Position numbers and translations under genes: made by a program. Shown piece by piece: positions 1 to 7,574 of a DNA stretch of 64,000 nucleotides. The DNA is from Dermatophilus congolensis (lineage in GTDB: Bacteria; Actinomycetota; Actinomycetes; Actinomycetales; Dermatophilaceae). The notes under the pieces were generated by a model. That model was not told the origin of the DNA and made no database searches. It saw only the letters and a program-made list of their open reading frames with translations. The stretch covers positions 2,294,001 through 2,358,000 of the forward strand of contig NZ_UFYA01000001.1 of the NCBI RefSeq assembly GCF_900447215.1, given 5' to 3'. How positions within the stretch are numbered: the stretch's first letter is position 1; each line of letters begins with the position of its first letter.

Positions 1-216
1 TGTCGCCGTCGAGGCGTACCCATTCGACTGCGGTGACTTTCATGCCAGCTGGTGGGGTGGGGGTGTCGGTGAGGGTGCTGTAGCTGCCGGTGGCTTGGCC
101 GGTGTTGCTCACGAGGACGGAGTAGGCGGCGACCATTTCACCTGTGTCGGAGTCGGGTCCGATGACGGTGCCGGGTTGTTTGGTGATGTTGATGTAGGCC
201 GGTTGTGGTTTTAGGG
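1..216 (-). CDS. Out-of-frame 3' continuation of the DUF11 surface protein (partial, runs off the window)
   Basis: On the minus strand an uninterrupted frame runs from about base 216 to the window edge, one frame off the DUF11 gene that ends at 211. It starts LKPQPAYINITKQPG and contains YSVLVSNTGQATGSYSTLTD, the N-T-G pattern of DUF11/prealbumin-like wall-protein repeats. Reading from the upstream gene, CCCCCTAAAA puts a TAA in frame; one more C would join ...SALATP to LKPQPAYIN... smoothly. It is therefore most likely the rest of the same gene after a one-base frameshift, not a separate gene. It has no start codon or ribosome site of its own, and its 3' end is outside the window. Confidence 0.6.
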
Positions 217-2340
217 GGTGGCCAGGGCGGAGGTGGAGGTGACGGTGGTTCCGGAGGTTTGTCCGGTTCCGGTGACGGTGGCGGTGTTGGTGATGGTGGT
301 GCCGTTGTCGGTGTCGGTTGTGGTCCAGGTGAGGGTGTCTGTGCAGGTGTAGGTCCAGGTTTCGTAGGTGTCGAGGATGGTGTCTTTGTTGGTGTCGCCG
401 TTGGTGAGTGTGGGGTTGGTGCAGGTGTAGGGGGCGATGGGGGTGGAGCCGCGGGTGGCGTTGTCGGTGAGGGTGATTCCGGCGAGGGGTTCGGCTCCGA
501 TGTTGGCGACTGTGTAGGTGTAGGTGATGGGTGCGCTGCCGGTGATGGAGGGGGTGTTGGCGGTTTTGTCGATTGTGATGGCGGGTCGGGCGATGCGTAC
601 GGAGGTGGGGTCGGTGGCGCCGGGGGCGGAGGGGTCGTCGGAGAGGAGGCCGTTGGTGTAGGTGGTGCTGGTGAGGGTGGCTTGGTTGGTGATGCTGGTG
701 GTCTGGGGGCTGGTGTTGTTGACGGTTACGGTGAATCTGATGGTGGCGGTGGAGAAGGCGGGGATGATGCCGGCGCGGGTGGTGTTGTTGGCGTGGATTT
801 CGCGGGTGGTGGTGTAGGGCATGGTGCCGTTGGTGTCGGCGATTTTGATGCCGTTGAGGGTGGTGCTGCCGGGTAGGTAGGTGGTTCCGGCGGGGATGTT
901 TTCTTGGAGTCGTACGTCGACTGCTGCCAGGCCGCCGAGGTTGCGGGCTTCGATTTCGTAGGTGATGGTGTCGCCGGGTTTGACTGCCGGGGTTGGGGTG
1001 TCGGCGCGTTTGATGAGGTGGAGTCGCGACAGGGGTTGTGCGCAGGAGCCGAGGTCGCCGATGGATCCGTTGCCTGCGCTGGGGGCGGCGGAGATGCGGG
1101 TGGCTTGGCCGGTGGCGATGTCGACTTCGTAGAGGGTGTTGGTGGCGGTGGTGGAGGATGCGGCTCCGGCGGAGGCGAGGAGTTTTCCTGTGGAGCTGAA
1201 GGCCAGGCCGGTGTAGAAGCCGCCGTCGGTGGGGCGGTTCATGAGGCCGACGATGACGGGGGTGGGGGCGGGTTTGATGCTTTCGTTGGCGTTGATGCTC
1301 AGTAGGTAGGTGGTGTTGGTGCCGGTGTTGGCGGCAAGTAACCATAGGTCGCCGTTGCCGCTGGTGACGAGGTCGCCGGCGCTGAGGTTTTTGATTTGGT
1401 CGGCGGTGAGGGTTGTTTTTCCGTCGGTGCTGCTGGCGGCGGTGAGGGTGTGGGCTGTCCAGGTGGTGGTTCCTGGGGCTAGGGAGTAGAGGATGCCGTT
1501 GGTGGCCCAGGACCATAGGGTGCCGTTTCGGCTGGCGGCGAGGCGGACGCTGGTGGTGGCGGTGGTGTTGGTGGTGATGCGGGTGGCGGTTCCGGTGGTG
1601 GTGTCTAGGCGCCAGAGTCCGCCGTAGTTGTTTCCGGCTTTGCTGGGGATGAAGTAGATGTGGTTGGGGTTGGCGGGGTTGACGTCCAGGGCTGCGGAGG
1701 AGTCGTAGGCGCCGTTGGTGAGTTGGGAGATGGTCCAGCGGGGTTGCATGGCGGAGGTGGGTTGGGTGCCGAGGGTGCCGATGCGTCCGGTGTCGCTGTT
1801 GTTGAGTAGGGATGAGTACCAGAGGGTGTCACATTGGCTTGTGGTGAGGGTGATGGCGGTGGTGGCTTGTGCGGTGGATTCGTGCCAGGTGTTGGTGGTG
1901 TTGTAGGTGGTGAAGGTGGCGGTGATGGTGGTGTCCAGGGCGATGCCGGCGAAGAAGTCGCAGCTGAAGTTGGCGGTTTTTCCTGCTTCTATGTACCAGC
2001 GGATGGAGTCGGTTTTCAGGCCTCTGGTTTGCCGGACGGAGGGGCATTTGTCGTCGAGCATGCTGACGAGGTAGGCGCGTTCGGCGGTGTTGTTGGTGAC
2101 GGTGTAGGCCATGCTGACTTGGGAGCCGCTTGGGGGGATGCTTGCTGGGGTGGCGGTGGTGGTGACGGTGATGGCGTTGTCGCTGGAGGTGCCGGTGTTG
2201 GTGGGGGCTGCGTGTGCGGCTGGGGTGGGGGCGTGGATGGCGCAGAGAACGGTGAGTGTGATGAGGGCCAGGGTTGTTATGAGGGCGGTGATGTTTGCGG
2301 GGGTGCGCGGCAGTGAGGGGTTAGGTAGCAGCTTGGTCAT
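211..2340 (-). CDS. Secreted DUF11-repeat surface protein, apparently truncated by a frameshift
   Basis: A 709-residue Thr/Asn-rich exported protein. Residues 1-44 form a signal peptide (basic start, ALITTLALITLTVLCAI core, AHA-AP cleavage area). The middle (about 190-430) contains propeller-like repeats such as GGLWRLDTTTG and LYEVDIATGQATRI. DUF11-type Ig-like repeats begin near residue 440 (PGDTITYEIEARNLGG) and 590 (ITIDKTAN...YTYTVANIG). Such proteins are long wall-anchored adhesin-like molecules ending in a sorting signal. None is seen here because the frame stops at TAA (213-211), while the sequence beyond continues the repeat pattern in another frame. It is divergent from the GHL10 hydrolase gene. 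The ligand is unknown and adhesion is inferred from the architecture. Confidence 0.75.
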   Translation of the reverse strand: MTKLLPNPSLPRTPANITALITTLALITLTVLCAIHAPTPAAHAAPTNTGTSSDNAITVTTTATPASIPPSGSQVSMAYTVTNNTAERAYLVSMLDDKCPSVRQTRGLKTDSIRWYIEAGKTANFSCDFFAGIALDTTITATFTTYNTTNTWHESTAQATTAITLTTSQCDTLWYSSLLNNSDTGRIGTLGTQPTSAMQPRWTISQLTNGAYDSSAALDVNPANPNHIYFIPSKAGNNYGGLWRLDTTTGTATRITTNTTATTSVRLAASRNGTLWSWATNGILYSLAPGTTTWTAHTLTAASSTDGKTTLTADQIKNLSAGDLVTSGNGDLWLLAANTGTNTTYLLSINANESIKPAPTPVIVGLMNRPTDGGFYTGLAFSSTGKLLASAGAASSTTATNTLYEVDIATGQATRISAAPSAGNGSIGDLGSCAQPLSRLHLIKRADTPTPAVKPGDTITYEIEARNLGGLAAVDVRLQENIPAGTTYLPGSTTLNGIKIADTNGTMPYTTTREIHANNTTRAGIIPAFSTATIRFTVTVNNTSPQTTSITNQATLTSTTYTNGLLSDDPSAPGATDPTSVRIARPAITIDKTANTPSITGSAPITYTYTVANIGAEPLAGITLTDNATRGSTPIAPYTCTNPTLTNGDTNKDTILDTYETWTYTCTDTLTWTTTDTDNGTTITNTATVTGTGQTSGTTVTSTSALATP

Positions 2341-2602
2341 GAAGGGGGTCTGCTTTCTCGCGCACGACGGGGCAAGGCTTGAGCAAGGCGTGGGCCCTTA
2401 TTCGGTTTCTTGTCGGCAGTTTGGTGCTGGTGTGTAGGGGTTTTGTTGTTGTTTAGTGGGCGGGTTTTGTTGTGTCCGAGCAGGCTCGCTGTTGTGGCGG
2501 TGGCGGAGTTTTATGGGTAGGTGCTTCGTGTGGCGCGGCGGTGCGTGGCGCCGTTCAGTGACTGGTAGGGCGTGCTCTGCTGGCGGGTGAAAGGTTGCGG
2601 GG
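2341..2602. other. Divergent intergenic region
   Basis: About 260 bp between two divergent genes for secreted proteins; it must hold both promoters. It is G/T-rich on the plus strand. I see no convincing hairpin or consensus promoter. GAAAGG at 2589-2594 is a plausible ribosome site for the downstream hydrolase. Confidence 0.4.
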
Positions 2603-3880
2603 TTGGTTATGCGTCGTCGGTTTGGGTCGTTGGTCGTTGCTGGTGCTGTGGTTGCTGCTGCGGGGCTGGGTGGTGTTGCGCCGGTGGCGGCGGCACCGGT
2701 TTCGGCTGGGGTGCCTCAGCAGATGAGGGCGCTGTGGGTGGATGCGTGGGAGCCGGGCTTGTTTTCGGGGGCGGAAGTGTCTTCGTTAGTGGCCACAGCT
2801 AAGCAAATGGGTGTGAATACTTTGGTGGTGCAGGCGGTGCGCCGTTCGGATTGCTTGTGTAATAAGTCGATTCTTCCGCGGGCAGCGGGTACGGGTGCGG
2901 CGCAGTTTGATCCGTTAGCGGATGTGGTTGCTAAGGGGCATGCGGCTGGGTTGCAGGTGCATGCGTGGGTGGTTGTGGGGAAGATGTGGAGTGGCGCAAA
3001 TGCTCCTTCGGATCCGCGGCATATTTTTAATGTGCATGGCCCGGGCACGAAAGATAGTTGGTCTGATCGCCGTTATGACGGCACGGTGTTGGCTGATGGA
3101 ACGACGTTTTTGGATCTGGGGAATCCTGCTGCTCGTAAGCACGTGGTGGCCACGGTGGATTCGATTCAGAAGAATTACGCCATTGATGGTGTGAATTTGG
3201 ATTACATCCGTTACCCCGATCAGACGGCTTCGGGTCGATTGGATAATGACTGGGGGTATACGCCGGTTGCTTTAGCTGCATTTCGGCGAACTTTTAAGAC
3301 CACGGGTACGCCTGCTCCTGGTGATCCGTTGTGGCATCGGTTCCGCAGGGATCAGGTCACTGCTGTTGTTCGCGGCGTGCATGATCAGATGATGCGTCGG
3401 GATAAGAGGGACCGGTTGTCTGTGAATGCGATTGCGTTCGGTCAGGGACCAGGGGCTTCAACGAATTGGACGCGTACAGATGGGTTCCGGCAAACGGTTC
3501 AGGACATTCCTCGCTGGACTCATCAAAAGATTGTGGACAGCGTTTTTGTCATGAATTACCGATCGGCTTCTGATGCGACTCAGCGCCGATATTTCACGAG
3601 TTGGGTGCAGGGAATGGCTGCTCTGCAAAAGCGTGATGGTCGCACGATGGTTAGCGGTAATGCGATGTGGAATAACACTATCGCGCAGTCTATTGCGCAG
3701 TATCAGGAAGCAGCGCGGGCCGGTGTGGGGTGGGCTGGGTATGCCTACAGCACCATGACGATTCCTGATCCTCAGGTTGGGGTCTCGGCGCAGCGTGCGT
3801 TGGTGGCTGCGGCGTTCGGTAATGGCCCGTTCCGGGGTAAGGCTGCAGTGCCTTCGATGCCGTGGAAGAAGCTCAAATAG
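2603..3880 (+). CDS. Secreted glycoside hydrolase-like protein (GHL10/DUF187 family)
   Basis: A 425-residue protein with a signal peptide (MRRRFGSLVVAGAVVAAAG..., cleavage near VAA-AP). A GHL10 (DUF187) TIM-barrel follows: QMRALWVDAWEPG at the first strand, LVVQAVRRSD, LQVHAWVVVG, the family hallmark GVNLDYIRYP with its conserved Asp, and VFVMNYR. Members are predicted carbohydrate-active enzymes of the cell envelope; the exact substrate is unknown. The start may be TTG 2603 (GAAAGG 8 bases upstream) or ATG 2609. It stands alone and is followed by a long-loop terminator-like hairpin. Confidence 0.8.
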   Translation: MVMRRRFGSLVVAGAVVAAAGLGGVAPVAAAPVSAGVPQQMRALWVDAWEPGLFSGAEVSSLVATAKQMGVNTLVVQAVRRSDCLCNKSILPRAAGTGAAQFDPLADVVAKGHAAGLQVHAWVVVGKMWSGANAPSDPRHIFNVHGPGTKDSWSDRRYDGTVLADGTTFLDLGNPAARKHVVATVDSIQKNYAIDGVNLDYIRYPDQTASGRLDNDWGYTPVALAAFRRTFKTTGTPAPGDPLWHRFRRDQVTAVVRGVHDQMMRRDKRDRLSVNAIAFGQGPGASTNWTRTDGFRQTVQDIPRWTHQKIVDSVFVMNYRSASDATQRRYFTSWVQGMAALQKRDGRTMVSGNAMWNNTIAQSIAQYQEAARAGVGWAGYAYSTMTIPDPQVGVSAQRALVAAAFGNGPFRGKAAVPSMPWKKLK

Positions 3881-3888
3881 CTGGTTCT

Positions 3889-3945
3889 CCCGGGCTGGCT
3901 ACTGGCATTTGTGTTGGTTTTCCTGTTTCTTGGCGCCAGCCCGGG
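3889..3945. terminator. Hairpin between convergent genes
   Basis: An 11-bp perfect inverted repeat, CCCGGGCTGGC (3889-3899) and GCCAGCCCGGG (3935-3945), with a 35-base loop. It lies between the convergent GHL10 and pflA genes. A short T-run (3956-3960) follows on the plus strand, so termination of the hydrolase transcript is the likely role. Confidence 0.55.
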
Positions 3946-3958
3946 TGAGGGCGTGTTT

Positions 3959-4822
3959 TTAATGCACCTGGAATCCGCGTTCACGGAACACGTTTCGTAC
4001 TTTTTCGATGGCTTCAGGTGTGGGCGGTTGGGTGTTTTCCAGGTTGTAGCGCATACCTAATTCGCGCCATTTGTCTACGCCCATGTTGTGGAAGGGCAGC
4101 ACTTCGATGCGTTCTACAGTGCCTTTCCAGCGTTGAACGATGTCGGCGACGGCGGTGACGTTTTCTGGTGTGTCGGTCAGGCCTGGGACCATGACGAACC
4201 TGATCCAGGTGGGTTTACCCAGGGCGTGGAGCCGGTCTCCGAATGCGATGGTTGGGGCCAGGTCGCGGCCGGTGACGGTTTTGTACAGGTCGGGTAGTCC
4301 TGATTTGACGTCGAGGAGGACAAGGTCGATGTGGCTGAGGTCTTCGTCGCTGAGGCGTGCTCCGAGGTAGCCGGAGGTGTCGATGCAGGTGTGAATACCT
4401 TCGGCATGGATTGCTTGCAGTAGGCGGCGAGTGAATTCGATCTGGAGGAGGGGCTCTCCGCCGGAGATGGTGAGTCCGCCGTGAGAAGCGCGGAAGACTG
4501 ATTTGTATCGCTTTACTTTGGCGATGATTTCTTCGATCCGCTCGACAGTGCCGGTTTTCATGGCCATCGTGTCGGGGTTATGGCAGTACTGGCAGCGCAG
4601 CGGGCAGCCGGTGAGGAATAGCGTCATCCGTGTTCCGGGGCCGTCTACGGCGGTGACCAGTTCCCAAGAGTGAACGAGTGCGACTTCGCCGGTGCGGCGG
4701 GCTTCGAGCAGTTCGGGGCGGCCGAGTCCGATGCGGTCGTATCCGATTCCTGCGGCGATTCCGCGGACGCGGTCACCGTCGGTAGGTTCGAGGGTGACTG
4801 TGCCGGTGATTCCGTCGGCCAT
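3959..4822 (-). CDS. pflA: Pyruvate formate-lyase activating enzyme (radical SAM)
   Basis: A 287-residue radical SAM enzyme that uses S-adenosylmethionine and a 4Fe-4S cluster to place the glycyl radical on PFL. The cluster motif CPLRCQYC (Cys73, Cys77, Cys80) sits in TGCPLRCQYCHNPDT as in known PFL activases, followed by GGLTISGGEPLLQ. The N-terminus is about 40 residues longer than E. coli PflA. It is the last gene of pflB - grcA-like - pflA, separated from the radical-domain gene by a strong hairpin (4858-4891). Its substrate here should be the Gly of the separate small subunit rather than a PflB C-terminus. Confidence 0.93.
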   Translation of the reverse strand: MADGITGTVTLEPTDGDRVRGIAAGIGYDRIGLGRPELLEARRTGEVALVHSWELVTAVDGPGTRMTLFLTGCPLRCQYCHNPDTMAMKTGTVERIEEIIAKVKRYKSVFRASHGGLTISGGEPLLQIEFTRRLLQAIHAEGIHTCIDTSGYLGARLSDEDLSHIDLVLLDVKSGLPDLYKTVTGRDLAPTIAFGDRLHALGKPTWIRFVMVPGLTDTPENVTAVADIVQRWKGTVERIEVLPFHNMGVDKWRELGMRYNLENTQPPTPEAIEKVRNVFRERGFQVH

Positions 4823-4857
4823 GTGTGGTGGTGTCCTCTGTGCGTTGCTGGATATGT

Positions 4858-4891
4858 CGAGTCCCGGCTGGGGTGTTCCAGCCGGGGCTCG
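4858..4891 (-). promoter_or_regulatory. Intercistronic stem-loop between grcA-like gene and pflA
   Basis: A 14-bp stem (4858-4871 with 4878-4891, one G-U pair) around a 6-base loop, in the 90-bp gap between the radical-domain gene and pflA. On the minus strand no U-run follows. A partial attenuator or 3'-end stabiliser for the upstream pflB-grcA mRNA is more likely than a complete terminator. This would set pflA expression below that of the structural genes (inference). Confidence 0.6.
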
Positions 4892-4912
4892 ATGGTTTTA
4901 TCTATTGGTGTC

Positions 4913-5164
4913 TCAGGCGCCTTGGTGGAAGGTGCGGGAGATGACGTCGCGCTGCTGCTCAGCGGTGAGTTTGACGAAGTTCACTGCGTAGCCCGAAACG
5001 CGGACCGTGAGGTTGGGGTATTTCTCGGGGTGGTCCATCGCGTCGGTGAGGGTGGCTTCGTCGAGGACGTTGATGTTGGCATGGTAGAGGCCTGAGGCCA
5101 TGTTGTTTTTGCTGCGGTTTTCTTTCATGGAGGAAAGACGTTCTTCGAAGGTTTTCGCGCTCAT
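4913..5164 (-). CDS. grcA: Stand-alone glycyl radical domain of pyruvate formate-lyase (GrcA-like)
   Basis: An 83-residue protein equivalent to the C-terminal glycyl-radical domain of [16 protein letters not shown] followed by [11 protein letters not shown] matches the C-terminus of E. coli PflB (radical Gly734); the radical residue here is Gly58. It has its own ATG with AAGGAGA upstream and starts 42 bp after the pflB stop, so it is a genuine gene, not a frameshift product. The upstream PflB lacks exactly this domain. E. coli GrcA (YfiD) can replace the lost C-terminus of oxygen-cleaved PFL; here the split form appears to be the only form. Confidence 0.9.
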   Translation of the reverse strand: MSAKTFEERLSSMKENRSKNNMASGLYHANINVLDEATLTDAMDHPEKYPNLTVRVSGYAVNFVKLTAEQQRDVISRTFHQGA

Positions 5165-5206
5165 TGATTGAATCTCCTTATCTGTCGTGTGACTTTTATC
5201 GTCGGT

Positions 5207-7312
5207 TCAGCTCTGGCACTGGTCCATGATGAAACCGGCGTCGAGGATGCCGACGAGGTTGCTGACCTGCTCGTCTTTGGTGCGGCCAAGGCCGGCTGGC
5301 GAGATCGTGTTGGTCAGGGAGATGCCGTCGAGGGCGTCGTTGTAGTCGAGTTTTCCGACGGAAAGCATGGAGGCGACCATGCCGTGGCTGTCCATACCGT
5401 TTTCTGGGTTGGCGCCTGGGGCGAAGGGGGTGCCAGCTTTGTGTCCGGATGGGAAGGATCCGGTGGCTTTGCCGTAGACGACGTTGCTGGTGATGGTCAG
5501 CACGGATTGAGTGGGGATGGCATCGCGGTAGAGCGGTTGTTCTTTGATCTTGCTCATCACGGTGTGGACGATGGTGGCGGCGATGTCATCGGCGCGGTCG
5601 TCGTCGTTGCCGTAGACCGGGAATTCCCCTTCGGTGCGGTAGTCCACGATCAGTCCGGTTTCGTCGCGGACTGGGTAGACCTTGGCGTATTTGATGGCCG
5701 AGAGGGAGTCGGCAACGATCGACAGACCTGCGATGCCGCATCCGAGGGTGCGGATGATGTCGGAGTCGTGCAGCGCCATTTCGATGGCTTCGTAGGCGTA
5801 CCGGTCGTGGCAGTAGTGGATGATGTTGAGCGCTTCGACATAGGTTCCGACTACCCAGTCGAGCATGAGTTCGTACTTGTGCCAGACGTCTTCGAAGTCC
5901 AGTGGGCCATCACCTGTGACAGGTTCGAATCCGTATTCGGGGCTGGTGATCTGTTTGCCGGATACTTCGTCGCGGCCGCCGTTGATTGCGTAGAGCAGTG
6001 ATTTGGCTGCGTTGACGCGGGCTCCGAAGAACTGCATCTGCTTGCCGACTGCCATGGGGGAAACGCAGCATGCGATGGCGGCGTCGTCGCCCCATTTGTC
6101 GCGGATTTGTTTGTCGGATTCGTATTGGATGGAGCTGGTCTCTACTGAGATCGCGGCGCAGAATTCTTTGTACCCCTCGGGTAGCTCGGGGTCCCAGAAG
6201 ATGGTGATGTTGGGTTCTGGGGCTGGTCCGAGGTTGCGTAGTGTCTGCAGGAGGCGGAATGAGGTTTTTGTGACCTGGGGGCGCCCGTCAACAGAGAAGC
6301 CGGCGTCGGACCAGGTTGCCCAGTAGGGGTCACCGGAGAAGATTTGGTCGTAGTCGATCGTGCGCAGGAATCGCACGATGCGCAGTTTGAGCACGAGCGA
6401 GTCGATGATTTCTTGGGCTTGTTCCTCGGTGAGGGTGCCGTTGGCGAGGTCGCGTTCGAAGTAGATGTCGAAGAAGGGTGATAGTCGGCCGATGCTCATG
6501 GCTGCGCCGTCTTGGCTCTTGATGGCACCGAGGTAGCCGAAGTAGGTCCATTGGACGGCTTCGTGGGCGTTGGTTGCGGGGCCGGAGATGTCGACGCCGT
6601 AGGAGGCGGCCATCACTTTGAGTTTTTTGAGCGCTTTGATTTGTTCGGCGTGCTCTTCGCGGTATCGGGCCCAGTGTTCGGAGAATTCTGTGCCGGCGAC
6701 GGCGTCCTTGGCTGCTGTTTTTTCGGCGATGAGGGCGTCAACGCCGTAGAGGGCGACCCGGCGGTAGTCACCGATGATGCGGCCACGTCCGTAGGCGTCG
6801 GGTAGGCCGGTGATGACGTGTGAGGATCGCGCGGCGCGGATGCGGGGGGTGTAGATGTCGAATACTGCGTCGTTGTGGGTTTTGCGGTATTTCGTGAAGA
6901 TTTTCTTCACGTCTTCGTCAGGTTCGAGGCCTGCTTCTTTGATAGCGGTTTCGACCATGCGCCAGCCGCCGGAGGGCATCATGGCGCGTTTGAGTGGGGT
7001 GTCTGTTTGGAGGCCAACGATGACGTTGTCGTCTTCGCTGATGTATCCGGCGGGGAAGGCGTCAATGTCGGAGGGGGTGTGGGTGTCGACGTCGAAGACG
7101 CGTTTGCGGCGTTCGACGCAGAGGTATTCCTTTTCGAGGGTTTCCCATACACGCAAGGTTTTGGCGGTGGGCCCTGCGAGGAAGGACGCGTCGCCGGTGT
7201 AGGGCGTGTAGTTACGTTGGACGAAGTCGCGGACGTCGATACCTTCGCTCCACGGGCCTGTTTCGAACCCTTCCCACGCTGTGGTTGTTGGGGTCTCTGC
7301 TGTCGCGGTCAC
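5207..7312 (-). CDS. pflB: Pyruvate formate-lyase catalytic subunit lacking the glycyl radical domain
   Basis: A 701-residue formate C-acetyltransferase: pyruvate + CoA to acetyl-CoA + formate under anoxic conditions. The adjacent catalytic cysteines are present (Cys415-Cys416 in IACCVSPM), as are GRLSPFFDIYFERDL and SNVVYGKATGSFPSGHKAG. It ends ...AGLGRTKDEQVSNLVGILDAG..., about where E. coli PflB (760 residues) begins its last ~60 residues. The C-terminal RVSGY motif is missing and is supplied by the next gene. The first gene of a three-gene minus-strand operon; CRP/GlxR-like sites lie upstream. Confidence 0.93.
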   Translation of the reverse strand: MTATAETPTTTAWEGFETGPWSEGIDVRDFVQRNYTPYTGDASFLAGPTAKTLRVWETLEKEYLCVERRKRVFDVDTHTPSDIDAFPAGYISEDDNVIVGLQTDTPLKRAMMPSGGWRMVETAIKEAGLEPDEDVKKIFTKYRKTHNDAVFDIYTPRIRAARSSHVITGLPDAYGRGRIIGDYRRVALYGVDALIAEKTAAKDAVAGTEFSEHWARYREEHAEQIKALKKLKVMAASYGVDISGPATNAHEAVQWTYFGYLGAIKSQDGAAMSIGRLSPFFDIYFERDLANGTLTEEQAQEIIDSLVLKLRIVRFLRTIDYDQIFSGDPYWATWSDAGFSVDGRPQVTKTSFRLLQTLRNLGPAPEPNITIFWDPELPEGYKEFCAAISVETSSIQYESDKQIRDKWGDDAAIACCVSPMAVGKQMQFFGARVNAAKSLLYAINGGRDEVSGKQITSPEYGFEPVTGDGPLDFEDVWHKYELMLDWVVGTYVEALNIIHYCHDRYAYEAIEMALHDSDIIRTLGCGIAGLSIVADSLSAIKYAKVYPVRDETGLIVDYRTEGEFPVYGNDDDRADDIAATIVHTVMSKIKEQPLYRDAIPTQSVLTITSNVVYGKATGSFPSGHKAGTPFAPGANPENGMDSHGMVASMLSVGKLDYNDALDGISLTNTISPAGLGRTKDEQVSNLVGILDAGFIMDQCQS

Positions 7313-7460
7313 GTCGGGTGCCCTCCAAAGTGGTCGGCTTCAAGAGGTCGCTTGTCTGTCTTATCGGCCTCGTGTTGGGGGTGCCATATCGGACACGCCC
7401 TTTCTTTTGAATCTACGAAATGCCATCGGTGCTGAAATCGTTTACATCCTTATGTGTGTA

Positions 7461-7476
7461 TGTGACACCCCTCGCA
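7461..7476 (-). promoter_or_regulatory. Candidate CRP/FNR-family site upstream of pflB
   Basis: TGTGA-CACCCC-TCGCA at 7461-7476 matches TGTGA-N6-TCACA at 9 of 10 positions and lies about 150 bp upstream of the pflB start. CRP/FNR-family control (GlxR in actinobacteria) of a fermentation operon is plausible, but a single site by eye is weak evidence. Confidence 0.35.
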
Positions 7477-7553
7477 TTTCCGTGACGCAGGCCATGTGGG
7501 GGCAAACACAGCAACGTGATGCACCTTTCACCCCCACAAAACCCACTAACACA

Positions 7554-7567
7554 GTGACGGAAATCAC
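7554..7567. promoter_or_regulatory. Second GTGA-N6-TCAC palindrome
   Basis: GTGA-CGGAAA-TCAC is symmetric with CRP spacing. It lies about 240 bp upstream of pflB and just past the ceramidase stop codon. It may act with the 7461 site or be chance. Confidence 0.3.
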
Positions 7568-7574
7568 GAAAAAG

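Noticed and set aside
211-876. Gly/Val-rich plus-strand frame opposite the DUF11 gene
   Set aside because: It is a low-complexity shadow of Thr-rich repeats on the other strand, with no ribosome site or family features.
4913-5206. Frameshift splitting a normal pflB
   Set aside because: The small gene has its own AAGGAGA and ATG after a 42-bp spacer, plus an N-terminus not found in PflB, so a simple frameshift does not explain it.
5168-6001. Plus-strand frame of 277 residues opposite pflB
   Set aside because: Antisense to a clearly coding, conserved enzyme; its composition is typical of a shadow frame.
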